NCBI GenBank assembly: GCA_028688145.1
Contig: JAQTYU010000001.1
Coordinates: 673,569 to 737,568, forward strand
Direction: 5' to 3'
Source of the DNA: Thiotrichaceae bacterium
GTDB taxonomy: Bacteria > Pseudomonadota > Gammaproteobacteria > Beggiatoales > Beggiatoaceae
Length of the DNA: 64,000 bases
A program made the position numbers and the translations under genes. Within the stretch, counting starts at the first letter, position 1. Each line of letters begins with the position of its first letter. Positions 37,745 through 47,538 of this stretch are shown here, one piece after another. The notes below the pieces were generated by a model, which saw only the letters and a program-made list of their open reading frames with translations, had not been told where the DNA came from and did not search any database.

Positions 37745-38200
37745 TTAAGTGTGCAGTTTATTTAAAAACCGATCCAGCGCATTCGCAAAACTCTGACGAT
37801 CCGCCTGATTTAAAGGTGGCGGCCCAGAAGTCGCAATCCCTGAACTGCGCAACTCTTCCATAAAATTCCGCACCGATAAACGTGCCTGAATATTATCCAC
37901 GGTGTACAGCTCGCCGCGCGGATTAAGCGCGTGTCCGCCTTTTTTAATCACCAAATCCGCCAGCGGAATATCCGCCGTAATCACCAAATCGCCCGCGCTC
38001 AATTGTTTCACAATCTCATTGTCTGCCACGTCAAAGCCCGCACCGACTTGCAACATTTTAATATGCGGCGAGCGTGGAATTTGCACCCGCTGATTTGCCA
38101 CCAAAATCAACGGCACTTGCACCCGCGTTGCCGCCCGAAACAAGATTTCTTTAATCACATTCGGACACGCATCAGCATCCACCCAGATTTGAAACGCCAT
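37745..38200 (-). CDS. DUF188 / YaiI-YqxD family protein
   Basis: 151 residues. The family opening [19 protein letters not shown] is at the N-terminus and [19 protein letters not shown] near residue 75; the fold is related to PIN/NYN nucleases, with several conserved acidic residues. Its role is not established. The true start is 38200, one base after the mnmE stop (TAACATG), so it is translationally coupled to mnmE. A longer frame to 38350 lies inside mnmE and is not used. Confidence 0.9.
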   Translation of the reverse strand: MAFQIWVDADACPNVIKEILFRAATRVQVPLILVANQRVQIPRSPHIKMLQVGAGFDVADNEIVKQLSAGDLVITADIPLADLVIKKGGHALNPRGELYTVDNIQARLSVRNFMEELRSSGIATSGPPPLNQADRQSFANALDRFLNKLHT

Positions 38201-38201
38201 G

Positions 38202-39539
38202 TTATTTCCCCACGCAAAAAGTCGAGAAAATTTTCCCCAGCAAATCATCGGCGGTAAATTCGCCCGTGATTTCCCCAAGGGCTTGTTGTGCCAAACGTAA
38301 TTCTTCCGCAAGCAATTCATTTTGATACGCCAGCGTGCGGATTTCTGCATTATTCAAAGCCTGCTGGGCGCGTTGCAAAGCGTCTAAATGGCGGCGGCGT
38401 GCGATAAAATTGCCTTCGCTGTAATCATGCACCCCGACTTTATCTTTCAAATACTGCTTTAATTTAGCAACGCCCGCGCCTGTTTTTGCCGACAAATACA
38501 CCACGCCCTGCATATTAATCCCTGCTTCGTGTCCACTTAAATCAATTTTATTGCGAATAATCACGGGCGGCGTGGGCATTTCTGCGAGCAAAGCTTGTTG
38601 CGGCACGTCATTATCGTAACGGTCATCTAATAATAAAATAACAATATCAGCCTCTTGCAGCGCAATTCGGGTACGTCGAATGCCTTCTTGTTCGACTACG
38701 TCTTCAGTTTCGCGCAAACCAGCGGTGTCGGTGATGTGTAGCGGAATACCATCTAATTGAATATGTTCGTGAATTACGTCACGCGTTGTGCCTGCTATCG
38801 GGGTGACAATTGCGCTGTCGCGCCCCGACAAGCTGTTTAACAGGCTGGATTTGCCCACATTGGGTTCACCGACCAGCACCACGCGCAAGCCTTCACGCAA
38901 TAAATACCCTTGTTGGGCTTTGTCTAAAACCCGCGCCACGGCCTGCTGTAATTCATTGATTTTATTAATCACTAAGCCATCTGCAAGCAGGTCAATTTCT
39001 TCATCAACAAAATCAATGCCCGCTTCAATATAAGTGCGTAACCAAATTAAGGCATCGACAAGACTATGAATATGCGTGGAAAACTCGCCTTGCAAGGAAC
39101 GTAAGGCACAACGCGCCGCTTGCACGGAAGCACTGTCGATTAAGTCGGCAATGGCTTCGGCTTGGGTTAAATCGATTTTGCCATTTAAAAACGCGCGTTC
39201 CGAAAATTCGCCGGGGCGGGCAAGGCGTGCGCCATATTCTAAAATCGTTTGCAGCAGGCGATCCATGACCACTACGCCGCCATGTCCTTGTAATTCTAAA
39301 ACATCTTCGCCTGTAAACGAGTTGGGGGCGGGAAAATATAGCGCGATGCCTTGGTCGATGGTTTCGTCTTGGGAGTCTTTGAAATCGCGATAGCTGGCGT
39401 AACGGGCTTTGGGCAAACCGCCGAGCAGGGCTTGGGCGATGGCGGCAACTAACGTTCCAGAAACCCGTACCACGCCAATTCCCCCGCGTCCGACGGGCGT
39501 GGCGATGGCGGCAATGGTTTCGTCACTGACTGGGTGCAT
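38202..39539 (-). CDS. mnmE: tRNA modification GTPase MnmE
   Basis: 445 residues. With MnmG it makes 5-carboxymethylaminomethyl uridine at the wobble base. N-terminal tetrahydrofolate-binding domain (about 1-115), helical domain, inserted G domain with [17 protein letters not shown] and NKID, and the terminal CVGK whose cysteine is a hallmark of the family. The ATG at 39539 has GGAAA upstream; a GTG at 39551 is less likely. MnmE usually follows yidC and precedes mnmG in gammaproteobacteria; neither is adjacent here. Confidence 0.96.
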   Translation of the reverse strand: MHPVSDETIAAIATPVGRGGIGVVRVSGTLVAAIAQALLGGLPKARYASYRDFKDSQDETIDQGIALYFPAPNSFTGEDVLELQGHGGVVVMDRLLQTILEYGARLARPGEFSERAFLNGKIDLTQAEAIADLIDSASVQAARCALRSLQGEFSTHIHSLVDALIWLRTYIEAGIDFVDEEIDLLADGLVINKINELQQAVARVLDKAQQGYLLREGLRVVLVGEPNVGKSSLLNSLSGRDSAIVTPIAGTTRDVIHEHIQLDGIPLHITDTAGLRETEDVVEQEGIRRTRIALQEADIVILLLDDRYDNDVPQQALLAEMPTPPVIIRNKIDLSGHEAGINMQGVVYLSAKTGAGVAKLKQYLKDKVGVHDYSEGNFIARRRHLDALQRAQQALNNAEIRTLAYQNELLAEELRLAQQALGEITGEFTADDLLGKIFSTFCVGK

Positions 39540-39915
39540 AGTGGTTTCCACGGGTGATTATTTGAATAATATGGTTTTTTATTGTTCTCATGCTCTCGCG
39601 TGGGAATGCCTGCTGCATCATTCAGGGGGCGCGAGTTTGGCTGGAAAACAATTTTACTGAAATAATACGTCATAAGTTTAAATAATGTACTCAGGTTAAA
39701 ACTGGGATTTTTGCTCCAGCGGCACGAATTTTACCAAGTATAACTTTTACTTTGGATAAATCTTATTTAAGTTCAGATGATATTTTCAGAATCTATTTTA
39801 GACTTCTGTTTGTTAAGCTTTATTTCTGGCTTAAAAAACGATTTTTAGCTAAATAATAAGTAAGGGCTTTAGTACGCAATTTTTTATTAATATTACAAAA
39901 GTTTATGATGCCATT

Positions 39916-39939
39916 ATAAATACTTATAAAAGTATTTAT
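39916..39939. promoter_or_regulatory. 24-bp palindrome upstream of kdpD, possible operator
   Basis: Perfect arms ATAAATACTT (39916-39925) and AAGTATTTAT (39930-39939) around ATAA, 70 bases before the kdpD start. The gap 39540-40009 holds no gene. Regulator unknown; binding by KdpE itself is possible but not shown by sequence. Confidence 0.45.
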
Positions 39940-40009
39940 AATCAATCAAATAAAGCTCGTGACGCAAGAACATCGGAACAAAAATAAACCCCGTAACTTA
40001 AGGAACATC

Positions 40010-42721
40010 ATGTACCCCAACAACCACCAACGCCCCGACCCCGATGTGTTACTGGCACAGGTGCAAGCCCAAGAACGCCGCGCCACACGGGGCAAATTAC
40101 GCATTTATTTTGGCGCATCCGCAGGCGTGGGCAAAACCTATGCAATGCTCACCGCCGCCCGCAAATTACAAACGGAACACCAAGATTTAATTGTCGGCAT
40201 TGTCGAAACCCACGGGCGCAGCGAAACCCTTGCCTTGCTCGAAGGCTTGGAAGTTCTGCCTTTAAAAACCATTGAATATCGCGGACATAACTTAACTGAA
40301 TTCGATATTGATGCCGCCATCGCCCGCCATCCTGCCTTAGTTTTGGTGGATGAATTAGCGCATTCCAACGCGCCAAATTCGCGCCACCCCAAACGCTGGC
40401 AAGATGTCGAAGAATTATTAAGCGCGGGCATTGACGTGTTTACCACCGTCAACGTGCAACATTTGGAAAGTTTAAATGATGTCGTCGGCGGCATTACGGG
40501 GATTCGGGTTTCCGAAACTTTGCCCGACACCGTATTTGATAAAGCGGATGAAGTGGTTTTGGTGGATATTCCCGCCGACGAATTACTCTCGCGACTGAAA
40601 GCAGGCAAAGTTTATCAAACCCAGCAAGCCGAACGCGCTTCAAGCAATTTTTTCCGCAAAGGCAATTTAATTGCCTTACGCGAACTTGCACTGCGGCGCA
40701 CTGCGGATCGGATTGAAGATGATGTGCAAGCGTATCGGGTTGAAAAATCGATTAATACGGTGTGGAAAACCGATGCCTCATTGCTGGCGTGTATTGGCGC
40801 GCGTTCGGGCGATGAGCATGTGATTCGCAGTACCGCCCGCCTTGCCAACCAATTGAATACCAATTGGCATGTGATTTATATCGAAACCCCGCACCGCCTG
40901 CCCGCCGAACAACGCGAACGTATTTTAAAAACTTTAAAATTGGGAGAAGCTTTGGGCGCGCGCACCGCGATTTTATCGGGCAACCACATTGCACAAGAAA
41001 TTATTAATTATGCACGCAGTCAAAACTTCTCAAAAATTATTTTAGGACGCAGCCAAGTCTCAGGATTTTGGCGCAGTTCAACCTTAAGACAACTTGCCAT
41101 TCTTGCCCCTGACATTGATTTAATTGAACTTGGGCGCACCCAGTCCGAAGCCGCCCCCAGTGCCAAAACTGCTCCCGATGCAAGATTTACCGCCCCGCCG
41201 CAAAATTTTTGGCATTATTTATGGGCAATCGCAGCCAGTTTGTTCACCGCTACCGTTGCCACGCCCTTGCTACCTTATTTAGACCTCGCGAATATCGTGA
41301 TGCTATTTTTGCTCACCGTGGTTTTGGTTGCAGTGCGTTTGGGACGTACGCCTGCGGTGATTTCTACCGTGGTTAGCGTGGCGGCTTTCGACTTCTTTTT
41401 TGTGTCGCCGCGTTTATCGTTTGCCGTCAGTGATGTGCAATATTTAATCACCTTTGCGGTGATGTTGGTCGTCGGTTTGATTACCGCCCATTTAACCGCA
41501 GGTTTGCGTTATCAAGCTCGGATTGCCGCCCGCCGAGAATCACGTTCCCGGGCTTTGTATGAATTCGCCCGTGAATTATCAGGCGCATTACAAACCGAAC
41601 AAATTTTTGAAATGACCCGTACTTTTGTGGCGCAAACCTTTCGGGCGCAAGCAACGTTATTGCTGCCTGACCCGCATGATCATTTGCAAACCCCGCCCAA
41701 AGTTTCGGGGGAAAATTCAGAAATTGTAAACACCAATTTGCTCGATTTAGGGATTGCACAATGGGCGTTTGACCATGCCACGGCGGCGGGTGTGGGCACG
41801 GATACTTTACCGGGCAGCCCGTTTTTTTATTTACCCTTGCTTGCCCCAATGCGTACTCGGGGCGTGTTGGCAATTTATATTGAGAATCGCCACTGGATAT
41901 TAATTCCTGAACAACGCCAACAATTGGAAACCTTTGCGACTTTGGCAGCGATTGCTTTGGAGCGGGTGCATTATATTGAAGTCGCGCAAGATGCCTTATT
42001 GCACATGGAATCGGAACGCCTGCGTAATTCTTTGCTTGCCGCGCTGTCGCACGATTTACGTACTCCACTAACTTCCTTAGTGGGTTTGTCTGAATCTTTG
42101 CTGAGAAGTAAGCCGCCCTTGAATGAAATGCAACACAGCCTTGCCGCTGCTTTGCATCATGAAAGTTTACGCATGAGTCAACTGGTTTCAAATTTATTGG
42201 ACATGGCGCGGATTCAAAGCGGTGAAGTGAAACTTAATTTACAGTGGCAATCGGTGGAAGAAGTGGTGGGCAGTGCGTTGCGTGCCAGCGATTCATTTTT
42301 AAAGCATCATGAAATTCAAACCCGACTCGCGCCCGACTTGCCTTTGATTCGGATTGACGCAGTGCTGATTGAGCGCGTGCTGTGCAATCTTTTGGAAAAC
42401 GCCACCAAATACACCCCGCAAGGTTCACGAATTATAATCACTGCGGAAGTGGGAGCACCGTTTTTAGAAATTGCCGTGAATGACAATGGACCGGGTTTGC
42501 CCGCAGGCAAAGAAGAAATTATTTTTGAGAAGTTCACCCGGGGCGAGCGCGAATCGGCAACGCCCGGCATTGGTTTAGGCTTGGCAATTTGTCGTGCTAT
42601 TATTGAAGCACACGGCGGAAAAATTCGGGCGCGACAAGCTTTGGGCGGCGGCGCATCGATTTTATTCACCTTACCGCTCGGCAAACCGCCCGCCATGCCC
42701 AGTTTGGACGAAAACGATTAA
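40010..42721 (+). CDS. kdpD: Sensor histidine kinase KdpD
   Basis: 903 residues. N-terminal KdpD domain with Walker A GASAGVGKT (Lys42) and DELAHSNAPNSRH, then a universal-stress-protein domain (about 240-365) and four membrane helices (about 400-500). A GAF domain and the kinase core follow, with the H-box SHDLRTPLTSL (His681) and HATPase motifs NLLENATKYTP and GIGLGLAICRAI. It senses low K+ or ionic stress. ATG 40010 has AGGA five bases upstream, better than GTG 39959. No kdpFABC genes lie next to it, which is unusual. Confidence 0.94.
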   Translation: MYPNNHQRPDPDVLLAQVQAQERRATRGKLRIYFGASAGVGKTYAMLTAARKLQTEHQDLIVGIVETHGRSETLALLEGLEVLPLKTIEYRGHNLTEFDIDAAIARHPALVLVDELAHSNAPNSRHPKRWQDVEELLSAGIDVFTTVNVQHLESLNDVVGGITGIRVSETLPDTVFDKADEVVLVDIPADELLSRLKAGKVYQTQQAERASSNFFRKGNLIALRELALRRTADRIEDDVQAYRVEKSINTVWKTDASLLACIGARSGDEHVIRSTARLANQLNTNWHVIYIETPHRLPAEQRERILKTLKLGEALGARTAILSGNHIAQEIINYARSQNFSKIILGRSQVSGFWRSSTLRQLAILAPDIDLIELGRTQSEAAPSAKTAPDARFTAPPQNFWHYLWAIAASLFTATVATPLLPYLDLANIVMLFLLTVVLVAVRLGRTPAVISTVVSVAAFDFFFVSPRLSFAVSDVQYLITFAVMLVVGLITAHLTAGLRYQARIAARRESRSRALYEFARELSGALQTEQIFEMTRTFVAQTFRAQATLLLPDPHDHLQTPPKVSGENSEIVNTNLLDLGIAQWAFDHATAAGVGTDTLPGSPFFYLPLLAPMRTRGVLAIYIENRHWILIPEQRQQLETFATLAAIALERVHYIEVAQDALLHMESERLRNSLLAALSHDLRTPLTSLVGLSESLLRSKPPLNEMQHSLAAALHHESLRMSQLVSNLLDMARIQSGEVKLNLQWQSVEEVVGSALRASDSFLKHHEIQTRLAPDLPLIRIDAVLIERVLCNLLENATKYTPQGSRIIITAEVGAPFLEIAVNDNGPGLPAGKEEIIFEKFTRGERESATPGIGLGLAICRAIIEAHGGKIRARQALGGGASILFTLPLGKPPAMPSLDEND

Positions 42722-42725
42722 TATC

Positions 42726-43421
42726 ATGAGTGAATCTTGTGTGGCTTTGCTGATTGAAGATGAACCGCAAATTCGCCGTTTTGTGCGCTTGGCATTGGAA
42801 GGCGAAGGCTGGCAGGTGTTCGAGTCGGAAACTTTAAAGCGCGGTCTCATCGATGCGGGCACGCGCCAAGCTGATTTAATTATTTTAGATTTGGGGCTGC
42901 CCGATGGCGACGGGATCGAATTGATTCGTGATGTGCGCGGCTGGTCTAGCGTGCCGATTATCGTGTTGTCGGCACGTAACAATGAAAGCGATAAAATTAA
43001 AGCTTTGGATTTGGGCGCAGATGATTATTTAACCAAGCCATTTGGGGTTGGGGAATTATTGGCGCGGGTGCGTTCTGCATTGCGGCGTTTGCACCAAACT
43101 GTCAATCCCACACAAGGAATTATCCAGTTTGGCGAGGTGAAAGTAGACACTAAAGCGCGTTTAGTCACCAAAGCGAATCAGTTGGTGCATTTAACCCCGA
43201 CGGAATATCGTTTGCTGATGGTGCTGGTCACTCATGCGGGGCGGGTGGTGACCAATCCACAGTTGTTGCGCGAGGTTTGGGGACCTTCACATGCTGAAAG
43301 TGGGCATTATTTGCGGGTGTATATGGGGCATTTGCGGCAAAAGTTAGAAGACGATCCTGCCCAGCCGCGTTATTTATTGACAGAAACGGCGGTGGGTTAT
43401 CGTTTGTTGTTGCCGTGTTAG
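42726..43421 (+). CDS. kdpE: Response regulator KdpE
   Basis: 231 residues. Receiver domain (about 1-120) with the phospho-acceptor Asp55 in LIILDLGLPDG and Lys in DDYLTKPF; winged-helix DNA-binding domain of the OmpR type (about 130-231, LTPTEYRLLMVLVTHAG, LRVYMGHLRQKLE). It starts four bases after kdpD, so they form one unit. Its usual target, kdpFABC, is not in the window. Confidence 0.94.
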   Translation: MSESCVALLIEDEPQIRRFVRLALEGEGWQVFESETLKRGLIDAGTRQADLIILDLGLPDGDGIELIRDVRGWSSVPIIVLSARNNESDKIKALDLGADDYLTKPFGVGELLARVRSALRRLHQTVNPTQGIIQFGEVKVDTKARLVTKANQLVHLTPTEYRLLMVLVTHAGRVVTNPQLLREVWGPSHAESGHYLRVYMGHLRQKLEDDPAQPRYLLTETAVGYRLLLPC

Positions 43422-43442
43422 TTAAAGTATTAACTGCGCCCC

Positions 43443-43544
43443 CAACCCCCTAAAGGGGGCTAAAGATAAGCATTTAGTAGGGTGGGCATCGCCCACCGTG
43501 TGACATATTGAACTATCTAGCAAGGTGGGCAATGCCCACCCTAT
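43443..43544. repeat. Small hairpin and family F inverted repeat pair
   Basis: 43447-43460 is a CCCCCTAAAGGGGG hairpin that could end kdpE mRNA. 43477-43497 (GTAGGGTGGGCATCGCCCACC) and 43524-43544 (inverted GGTGGGCAATGCCCACC...) form a pair. A TAACTGCGCCCC half unit precedes them at 43430. Confidence 0.7.
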
Positions 43545-43647
43545 CTTATTTGAAAGCAATTAGACCGATTTTTGAAATCCCTTCCTCTCCGTTATAATAG
43601 ACAAATCGCTAGAAAATCTAGCCTATTGATTAACGACAGGAATTGCC

Positions 43648-44415
43648 ATGTTTGTTGACTCCCATTGTCATTTGGATTTAATTGAAAACACCACGCCCGA
43701 ACAATTATTAGCCGCCGCCAAACAAAATCAAGTAACTCATTGTTTATGCGTCGCGATTGATTTAGCGCATTTCCCGACGCTGTGCGCCTTGGCAGAGCGC
43801 ACCGACAATGTGTTTATTTCTGTCGGCGTACATCCCAATGTGGAACAATCTGAAGAAGAACCTGATGTGCTGACTTTGGTTAAGTTAGCCGCCCATCCCA
43901 AAGTGATTGCGATTGGGGAAACGGGTTTGGATTATTATCGCAGCACGGGCAATTTAGCATGGCAACACGAGCGTTTTTGCACTCATATTGAAGCGGCAAA
44001 ACAAACAGCTAAACCTTTGATTATTCATACCCGTGAGGCGGCAGCAGACACGATTCGCCTGTTGCGTGAAGAACATGCGGGTGAAGTGGGCGGGGTGATG
44101 CACTGTTTTGTGGAAGATTGGGAAACAGCAGCGCAGGCATTGGATTTAGGTTTTTATATTTCGTTTTCAGGGATTGTCACTTTTAAAAATGCTACTGCTT
44201 TACAAGCCGTTGCGCAGCGTGTGCCTTTAGACCGTTTATTAATTGAAACCGATTCGCCGTATTTAGCCCCCGTTCCCTATCGAGGCAAAACTAATCAACC
44301 TGCTTATGTGAAACATGTCGCTGAATTTTTGGCGAAATTGCGTGGCGAAAGCCTCGAAACCTTGGCGGCTGCCACCACGGCGAACTTTTTCCGTTTGTTT
44401 AAACATGCCGTTTAG
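43648..44415 (+). CDS. tatD: TatD family hydrolase (YcfH-type deoxyribonuclease)
   Basis: 255 residues, cytosolic. The metal-binding pattern of the family is clear: DSHCHLD (about 4-10), SVGVHPN, IGETGLDYYR (Glu ligand), LIIHTREA, MHCFVED, and IETDSPYLAPVPYRGK. These enzymes trim DNA 3' ends or act in DNA repair. AGGA precedes the ATG. The sequence is nearer YcfH than E. coli TatD itself. Confidence 0.92.
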   Translation: MFVDSHCHLDLIENTTPEQLLAAAKQNQVTHCLCVAIDLAHFPTLCALAERTDNVFISVGVHPNVEQSEEEPDVLTLVKLAAHPKVIAIGETGLDYYRSTGNLAWQHERFCTHIEAAKQTAKPLIIHTREAAADTIRLLREEHAGEVGGVMHCFVEDWETAAQALDLGFYISFSGIVTFKNATALQAVAQRVPLDRLLIETDSPYLAPVPYRGKTNQPAYVKHVAEFLAKLRGESLETLAAATTANFFRLFKHAV

Positions 44416-44437
44416 TTTTTCACACCCTTAAATGAAA

Positions 44438-44471
44438 AAGGACTGCCAGTCTTTCAAGCACTGGCAGTCCT
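44438..44471. repeat. Family D palindromic repeat
   Basis: AAGGACTGCCAGTCTTT followed by AGCACTGGCAGTCCTA, between convergent tatD and OmpA-like lipoprotein genes. Could end transcription from both sides. Confidence 0.7.
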
Positions 44472-44497
44472 AAATCTCGATTAATTTTGAGCAGTTC

Positions 44498-44980
44498 TTA
44501 ATCGTTAAAGCCTAAACCTTCGTTCAAAATCAGCATCTCTACGCGACGGTTTTGTTGGCGACCTTCCACGTTCGCATTGCTAGCAATCGGACGGGTTTCC
44601 CCGAAACCTTGGGCTTTCAAACGGCTGGCACTCACCCCACGTTGCACTAAAGCATTCAGCACGGTTTGAGCGCGTCGTTCCGACAAAGTTTGATTATAAG
44701 CGGTTTCACCTTGTGCATCTGCGTGTCCTGTAATCAAGACTTTACGCGTCTGATACGCTTGTATGGTTTCTGCGACTTTATCCATTTTTCGTTCTGCCAA
44801 AGGCAATAAATTCGCTTTGTCGAACTCAAAAAAAACCTCGCCAATGGTGAGCACCGTGCCTTTATCGGTCTCGAAAAACTCGAAATCACTGCCGCTGACA
44901 GATTTAATCAAGGCACATGCGCTACTCAAACCGCACAACAGCAGCACAATCACCCCACGTTGTAATGAACGCATACGCAT
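44498..44980 (-). CDS. OmpA-family lipoprotein (YiaD/Pal-like)
   Basis: 160 residues. Signal peptide with lipobox LSSAC (Cys about 22), then an OmpA domain (about 48-155): VFFEFDKANLLP, ITGHADAQGETAYN, LSERRAQTVLNAL and NRRVEMLI. It should tether the outer membrane to peptidoglycan. It differs from Pal by lacking the tol context and by a short N-terminal beta region (GSDFEFFETDKGTVLTIGE) common in YiaD-type proteins. It is transcribed alone. Confidence 0.88.
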   Translation of the reverse strand: MRMRSLQRGVIVLLLCGLSSACALIKSVSGSDFEFFETDKGTVLTIGEVFFEFDKANLLPLAERKMDKVAETIQAYQTRKVLITGHADAQGETAYNQTLSERRAQTVLNALVQRGVSASRLKAQGFGETRPIASNANVEGRQQNRRVEMLILNEGLGFND

Positions 44981-45020
44981 TTCCTTCTCCTACTTAATCA
45001 CTTAAAATTAAGAGAGGATT

Positions 45021-45605
45021 CTACGCAAAATCGGCTAATAATGCAGCCCTCAAATTTTGAGCGATGGGGGAAACGTGTTCGGTATAGTGTGGATGATCTA
45101 CCCCAATACTGATTTTCGCGCCTGCTTGCATAACGGCAACTTGCTCGGCGGTGAATTCAAAGCGTAAGAAATGCACCGCAGAAGTTTTTTGTTCGGTGGC
45201 GCGTTCTAAATCTTCATCAGCAATAGCTAATACTTTTTCAGTATCAGCAATTTGCACCCAGATTTGATTTTCAATCCCTAACAATTGTTCCAAAGCCACG
45301 CGGCGTTGTTCCACATCAGGATATTCAATCAGTAAAGTGGCTTTCCAATTTTTCCCATCAGGAATCAAAGGATTATAGGCACTTAATTCTTCTTCAATGC
45401 CTGCGGATTCAAAAATGCGTTCGATGCGCAGCATTTCTTGCACTTGATATTGCACGGTCAAACGGTCTTCAAACAACAGGCTTAAATGTTTGCCGAGTTG
45501 TAAATTACGGGCTTGTTTATGTTCAATCACCTTGGCACGAAATGCGGCACGTTGCTCGGCATATTGTTCAAGGCTGTATAAATCTTGGCGAGTCAAGGGC
45601 TTCAT
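45021..45605 (-). CDS. DUF3501 family protein
   Basis: 194 residues, cytosolic. The sequence LTRQDLYSLEQYAEQRAAFR, TVQYQVQEMLRIERIF and LRFEFTAEQVAVMQAGAKIS match DUF3501. It lies two bases after the Fe-S protein gene, in the order rubrerythrin - Fe-S protein - DUF3501 seen in many proteobacteria. The set is thought to act in peroxide or electron-transfer stress; the role of this member is unknown. Confidence 0.88.
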   Translation of the reverse strand: MKPLTRQDLYSLEQYAEQRAAFRAKVIEHKQARNLQLGKHLSLLFEDRLTVQYQVQEMLRIERIFESAGIEEELSAYNPLIPDGKNWKATLLIEYPDVEQRRVALEQLLGIENQIWVQIADTEKVLAIADEDLERATEQKTSAVHFLRFEFTAEQVAVMQAGAKISIGVDHPHYTEHVSPIAQNLRAALLADFA

Positions 45606-45607
45606 GA

Positions 45608-46948
45608 TTAAATTCCATACGCCTTACGGAGTAATTGCATCGGATGAGTGGGCTTTTGTTCGCTGTCGACTAAACCGTTTTCGATTTGGTGTCCTGCCAT
45701 CGGGCAATCGCTGCTGTAATAATCGGGCTTGGCTTTGGCAACACGATCCACCACGGGCTTGCCGATTTTCATCGAATCCAAATGGGTTTCACTTTTCACA
45801 GCGTAAGTACCGTTATGTCCTGAACAGCGTTCAATGGCATCGACTTTGGTATTGGGAATTAATTGCAATACATCACGAGTTTTCAAACCCAGATTTTGCA
45901 CGCGCAAATGGCAAGCAACATGATAAGAAATCGTTCCTAAATCTTCTTTAAATTCAGTGCTTAACAAGCCCGCTTTGTGGCGTAACATTAAATATTCAAA
46001 GGGGTCAAACATGGCGTTTTGTACTTTGGCAACATCGGAATCATTGGGGAACATTAAGGGCAATTCTTGCTTAAACATCAACACGCAAGAAGGGATGGGC
46101 GCGACGATGTCATAGCCTGCATCCACCAATTTCGCCATGGTGGGAATATTCACTTCTTTAAATTCTTTGACAGTGTCTAAATCGCCTAATTCTAATTTAG
46201 GCATCCCGCAGCAACGTTCTTGTTCTGCAAGAATGACGGGAATATTGTTGTGTTCAAATACTTTAATCAAATCTTCGTTAATGTCAGGTTCATTGCGGTT
46301 GCCGTAGCAAGTCACAAATAACACCACTTTGCCTTTGGTTTCGGCAGTTGCGGTGGGAATTAAACCTGCTTTGTGCAATTTGCTATCACGTTTACGCAAA
46401 GTATCGCTGTGAAAATCGGGCAAAATTGCGTCGGCGTGAATGCCTGCGACTTTGTCAATAATTTGGCGTAATGGTTTGATTTTATTGCTGGCATTCACAA
46501 TACTGGAAATCACGGGGATACCTGCCAAACTGCCAACTAATTCGGTGGAAGTCAGTAAGCGGTCGCGCAATTTCACATCACCATTTTTAAATTTGACGGC
46601 TTTGGCGCGCAACATTAAATGCGGGAAATCGAGATTCCATTCATGGGGTGGCACGTAGGGGCACATCGTCATGTAGCACATGTCGCACAAATAGCAGTGA
46701 TCGACAACTTGCCAGAAATCTTTTTTGTCCACGCTGTCTAATTCATTCGTGGGGGCTTCATCAATTAAATCAAATAATTTGGGAAAGGATTGGCACAGTT
46801 TGAAACAACGTCGGCATCCATGACAAATATCAAACACGCGCTCTAATTCGGTGAACAGGGATTCTTCGTTATAAAACTCAGGGGTTTGCCACTCCAAAGG
46901 ATGACGAGTAGGAGCTTGTAAACTTCCTTCGCGGCTATCGATAGGCAT
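45608..46948 (-). CDS. Heterodisulfide-reductase-like / GlpC-like iron-sulfur protein
   Basis: 446 residues, cytosolic or membrane-associated. Two ferredoxin-like clusters are near the N-terminus: CHGCRRCFKLC (about 40-50) and CYLCDMCYMTMCP (about 80-92). Two cysteine-rich CCG-type domains follow (CCGMPKLE; CHLRVQNLG; CSGHNG). This is the architecture of GlpC/HdrD-type electron carriers. It is the middle gene of the rubrerythrin operon and could pass electrons to rubrerythrin, which here has no rubredoxin domain; that is inference. Confidence 0.9.
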   Translation of the reverse strand: MPIDSREGSLQAPTRHPLEWQTPEFYNEESLFTELERVFDICHGCRRCFKLCQSFPKLFDLIDEAPTNELDSVDKKDFWQVVDHCYLCDMCYMTMCPYVPPHEWNLDFPHLMLRAKAVKFKNGDVKLRDRLLTSTELVGSLAGIPVISSIVNASNKIKPLRQIIDKVAGIHADAILPDFHSDTLRKRDSKLHKAGLIPTATAETKGKVVLFVTCYGNRNEPDINEDLIKVFEHNNIPVILAEQERCCGMPKLELGDLDTVKEFKEVNIPTMAKLVDAGYDIVAPIPSCVLMFKQELPLMFPNDSDVAKVQNAMFDPFEYLMLRHKAGLLSTEFKEDLGTISYHVACHLRVQNLGLKTRDVLQLIPNTKVDAIERCSGHNGTYAVKSETHLDSMKIGKPVVDRVAKAKPDYYSSDCPMAGHQIENGLVDSEQKPTHPMQLLRKAYGI

Positions 46949-46980
46949 GATATGGATTCTCGTACGTTGTGTTTTATGAA

Positions 46981-47013
46981 TTTCGGGACGGGGCTATAAA
47001 CCCCATCCCGAAA
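46981..47013 (-). promoter_or_regulatory. GC-rich hairpin between rubrerythrin and Fe-S genes
   Basis: Arms TTTCGGGACGGGG (46981-46993) and CCCCATCCCGAAA (47001-47013) form a 13-bp stem with one G-U pair and a 7-base loop. No T-run follows on the minus strand, so it is more likely a partial terminator or an mRNA-stabilising or processing site within the operon than a full stop. Confidence 0.6.
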
Positions 47014-47020
47014 CGCTTTC

Positions 47021-47440
47021 TTATTGGTTCAAACTGTCTAAAGCTTTTTGGAAGCGGTTCGCGTGTGAACGTTCTGCTTTCGCTAAGGTTTCAAACCAGT
47101 CAGCGATTTCGTCAAAGCCTTCTTCACGGGCTTCTTTAGCCATACCGGGATACATATCGGTGTATTCGTGAGTTTCGCCAGCAATGGCTGCTTTCAGGTT
47201 GCTTGCAGTAGGGCCAATCGGTAAACCCGTTGCTGGGTCGCCGCTGGCTTCTAAATATTCTAAGTGACCGTGTGCATGACCGGTTTCGCCTTCAGCGGTG
47301 GAGCGGAACACGCTGGAAACGTCGTTATAGCCTTCTACGTCAGCTTTAGCTGCGAAGTACAAATAACGACGGTTGGCTTGAGATTCGCCTGCAAATGCAG
47401 CCTTCAAGTTTGATTCAGTCTTGCTATTTTTGAGTTCCAT
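47021..47440 (-). CDS. rbr: Rubrerythrin (short form without rubredoxin domain)
   Basis: 139 residues. A four-helix diiron fold with the ligand pattern [38 protein letters not shown] and AERSHANRF. Rubrerythrins reduce hydrogen peroxide in the cytosol. Standard rubrerythrins have a C-terminal rubredoxin domain with two CxxC pairs; it is absent, so electrons must come from another protein, perhaps the Fe-S protein next door. The ATG at 47440 has GGAGG upstream; the longer frame to 47518 reads through the leader. Confidence 0.92.
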   Translation of the reverse strand: MELKNSKTESNLKAAFAGESQANRRYLYFAAKADVEGYNDVSSVFRSTAEGETGHAHGHLEYLEASGDPATGLPIGPTASNLKAAIAGETHEYTDMYPGMAKEAREEGFDEIADWFETLAKAERSHANRFQKALDSLNQ

Positions 47441-47538
47441 GGGAAACCCTCCAAAAAAGTATTGTGTTTCAACCCACATTCGCCTCCATTCGCCAAGTGA
47501 CTTTCTAGCGATAGCCACTGATAGATGGAGGTTGATGA

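Noticed and set aside
41481..42191. Open frame of 236 codons on the minus strand inside kdpD
   Set aside because: It is antisense to well-conserved kdpD sequence, has no recognisable domain and an odd composition; a shadow of the codon usage.
40010..42721. GTG start at 39959 for kdpD
   Set aside because: The ATG at 40010 has AGGA five bases upstream and gives the usual distance to the first KdpD motif.
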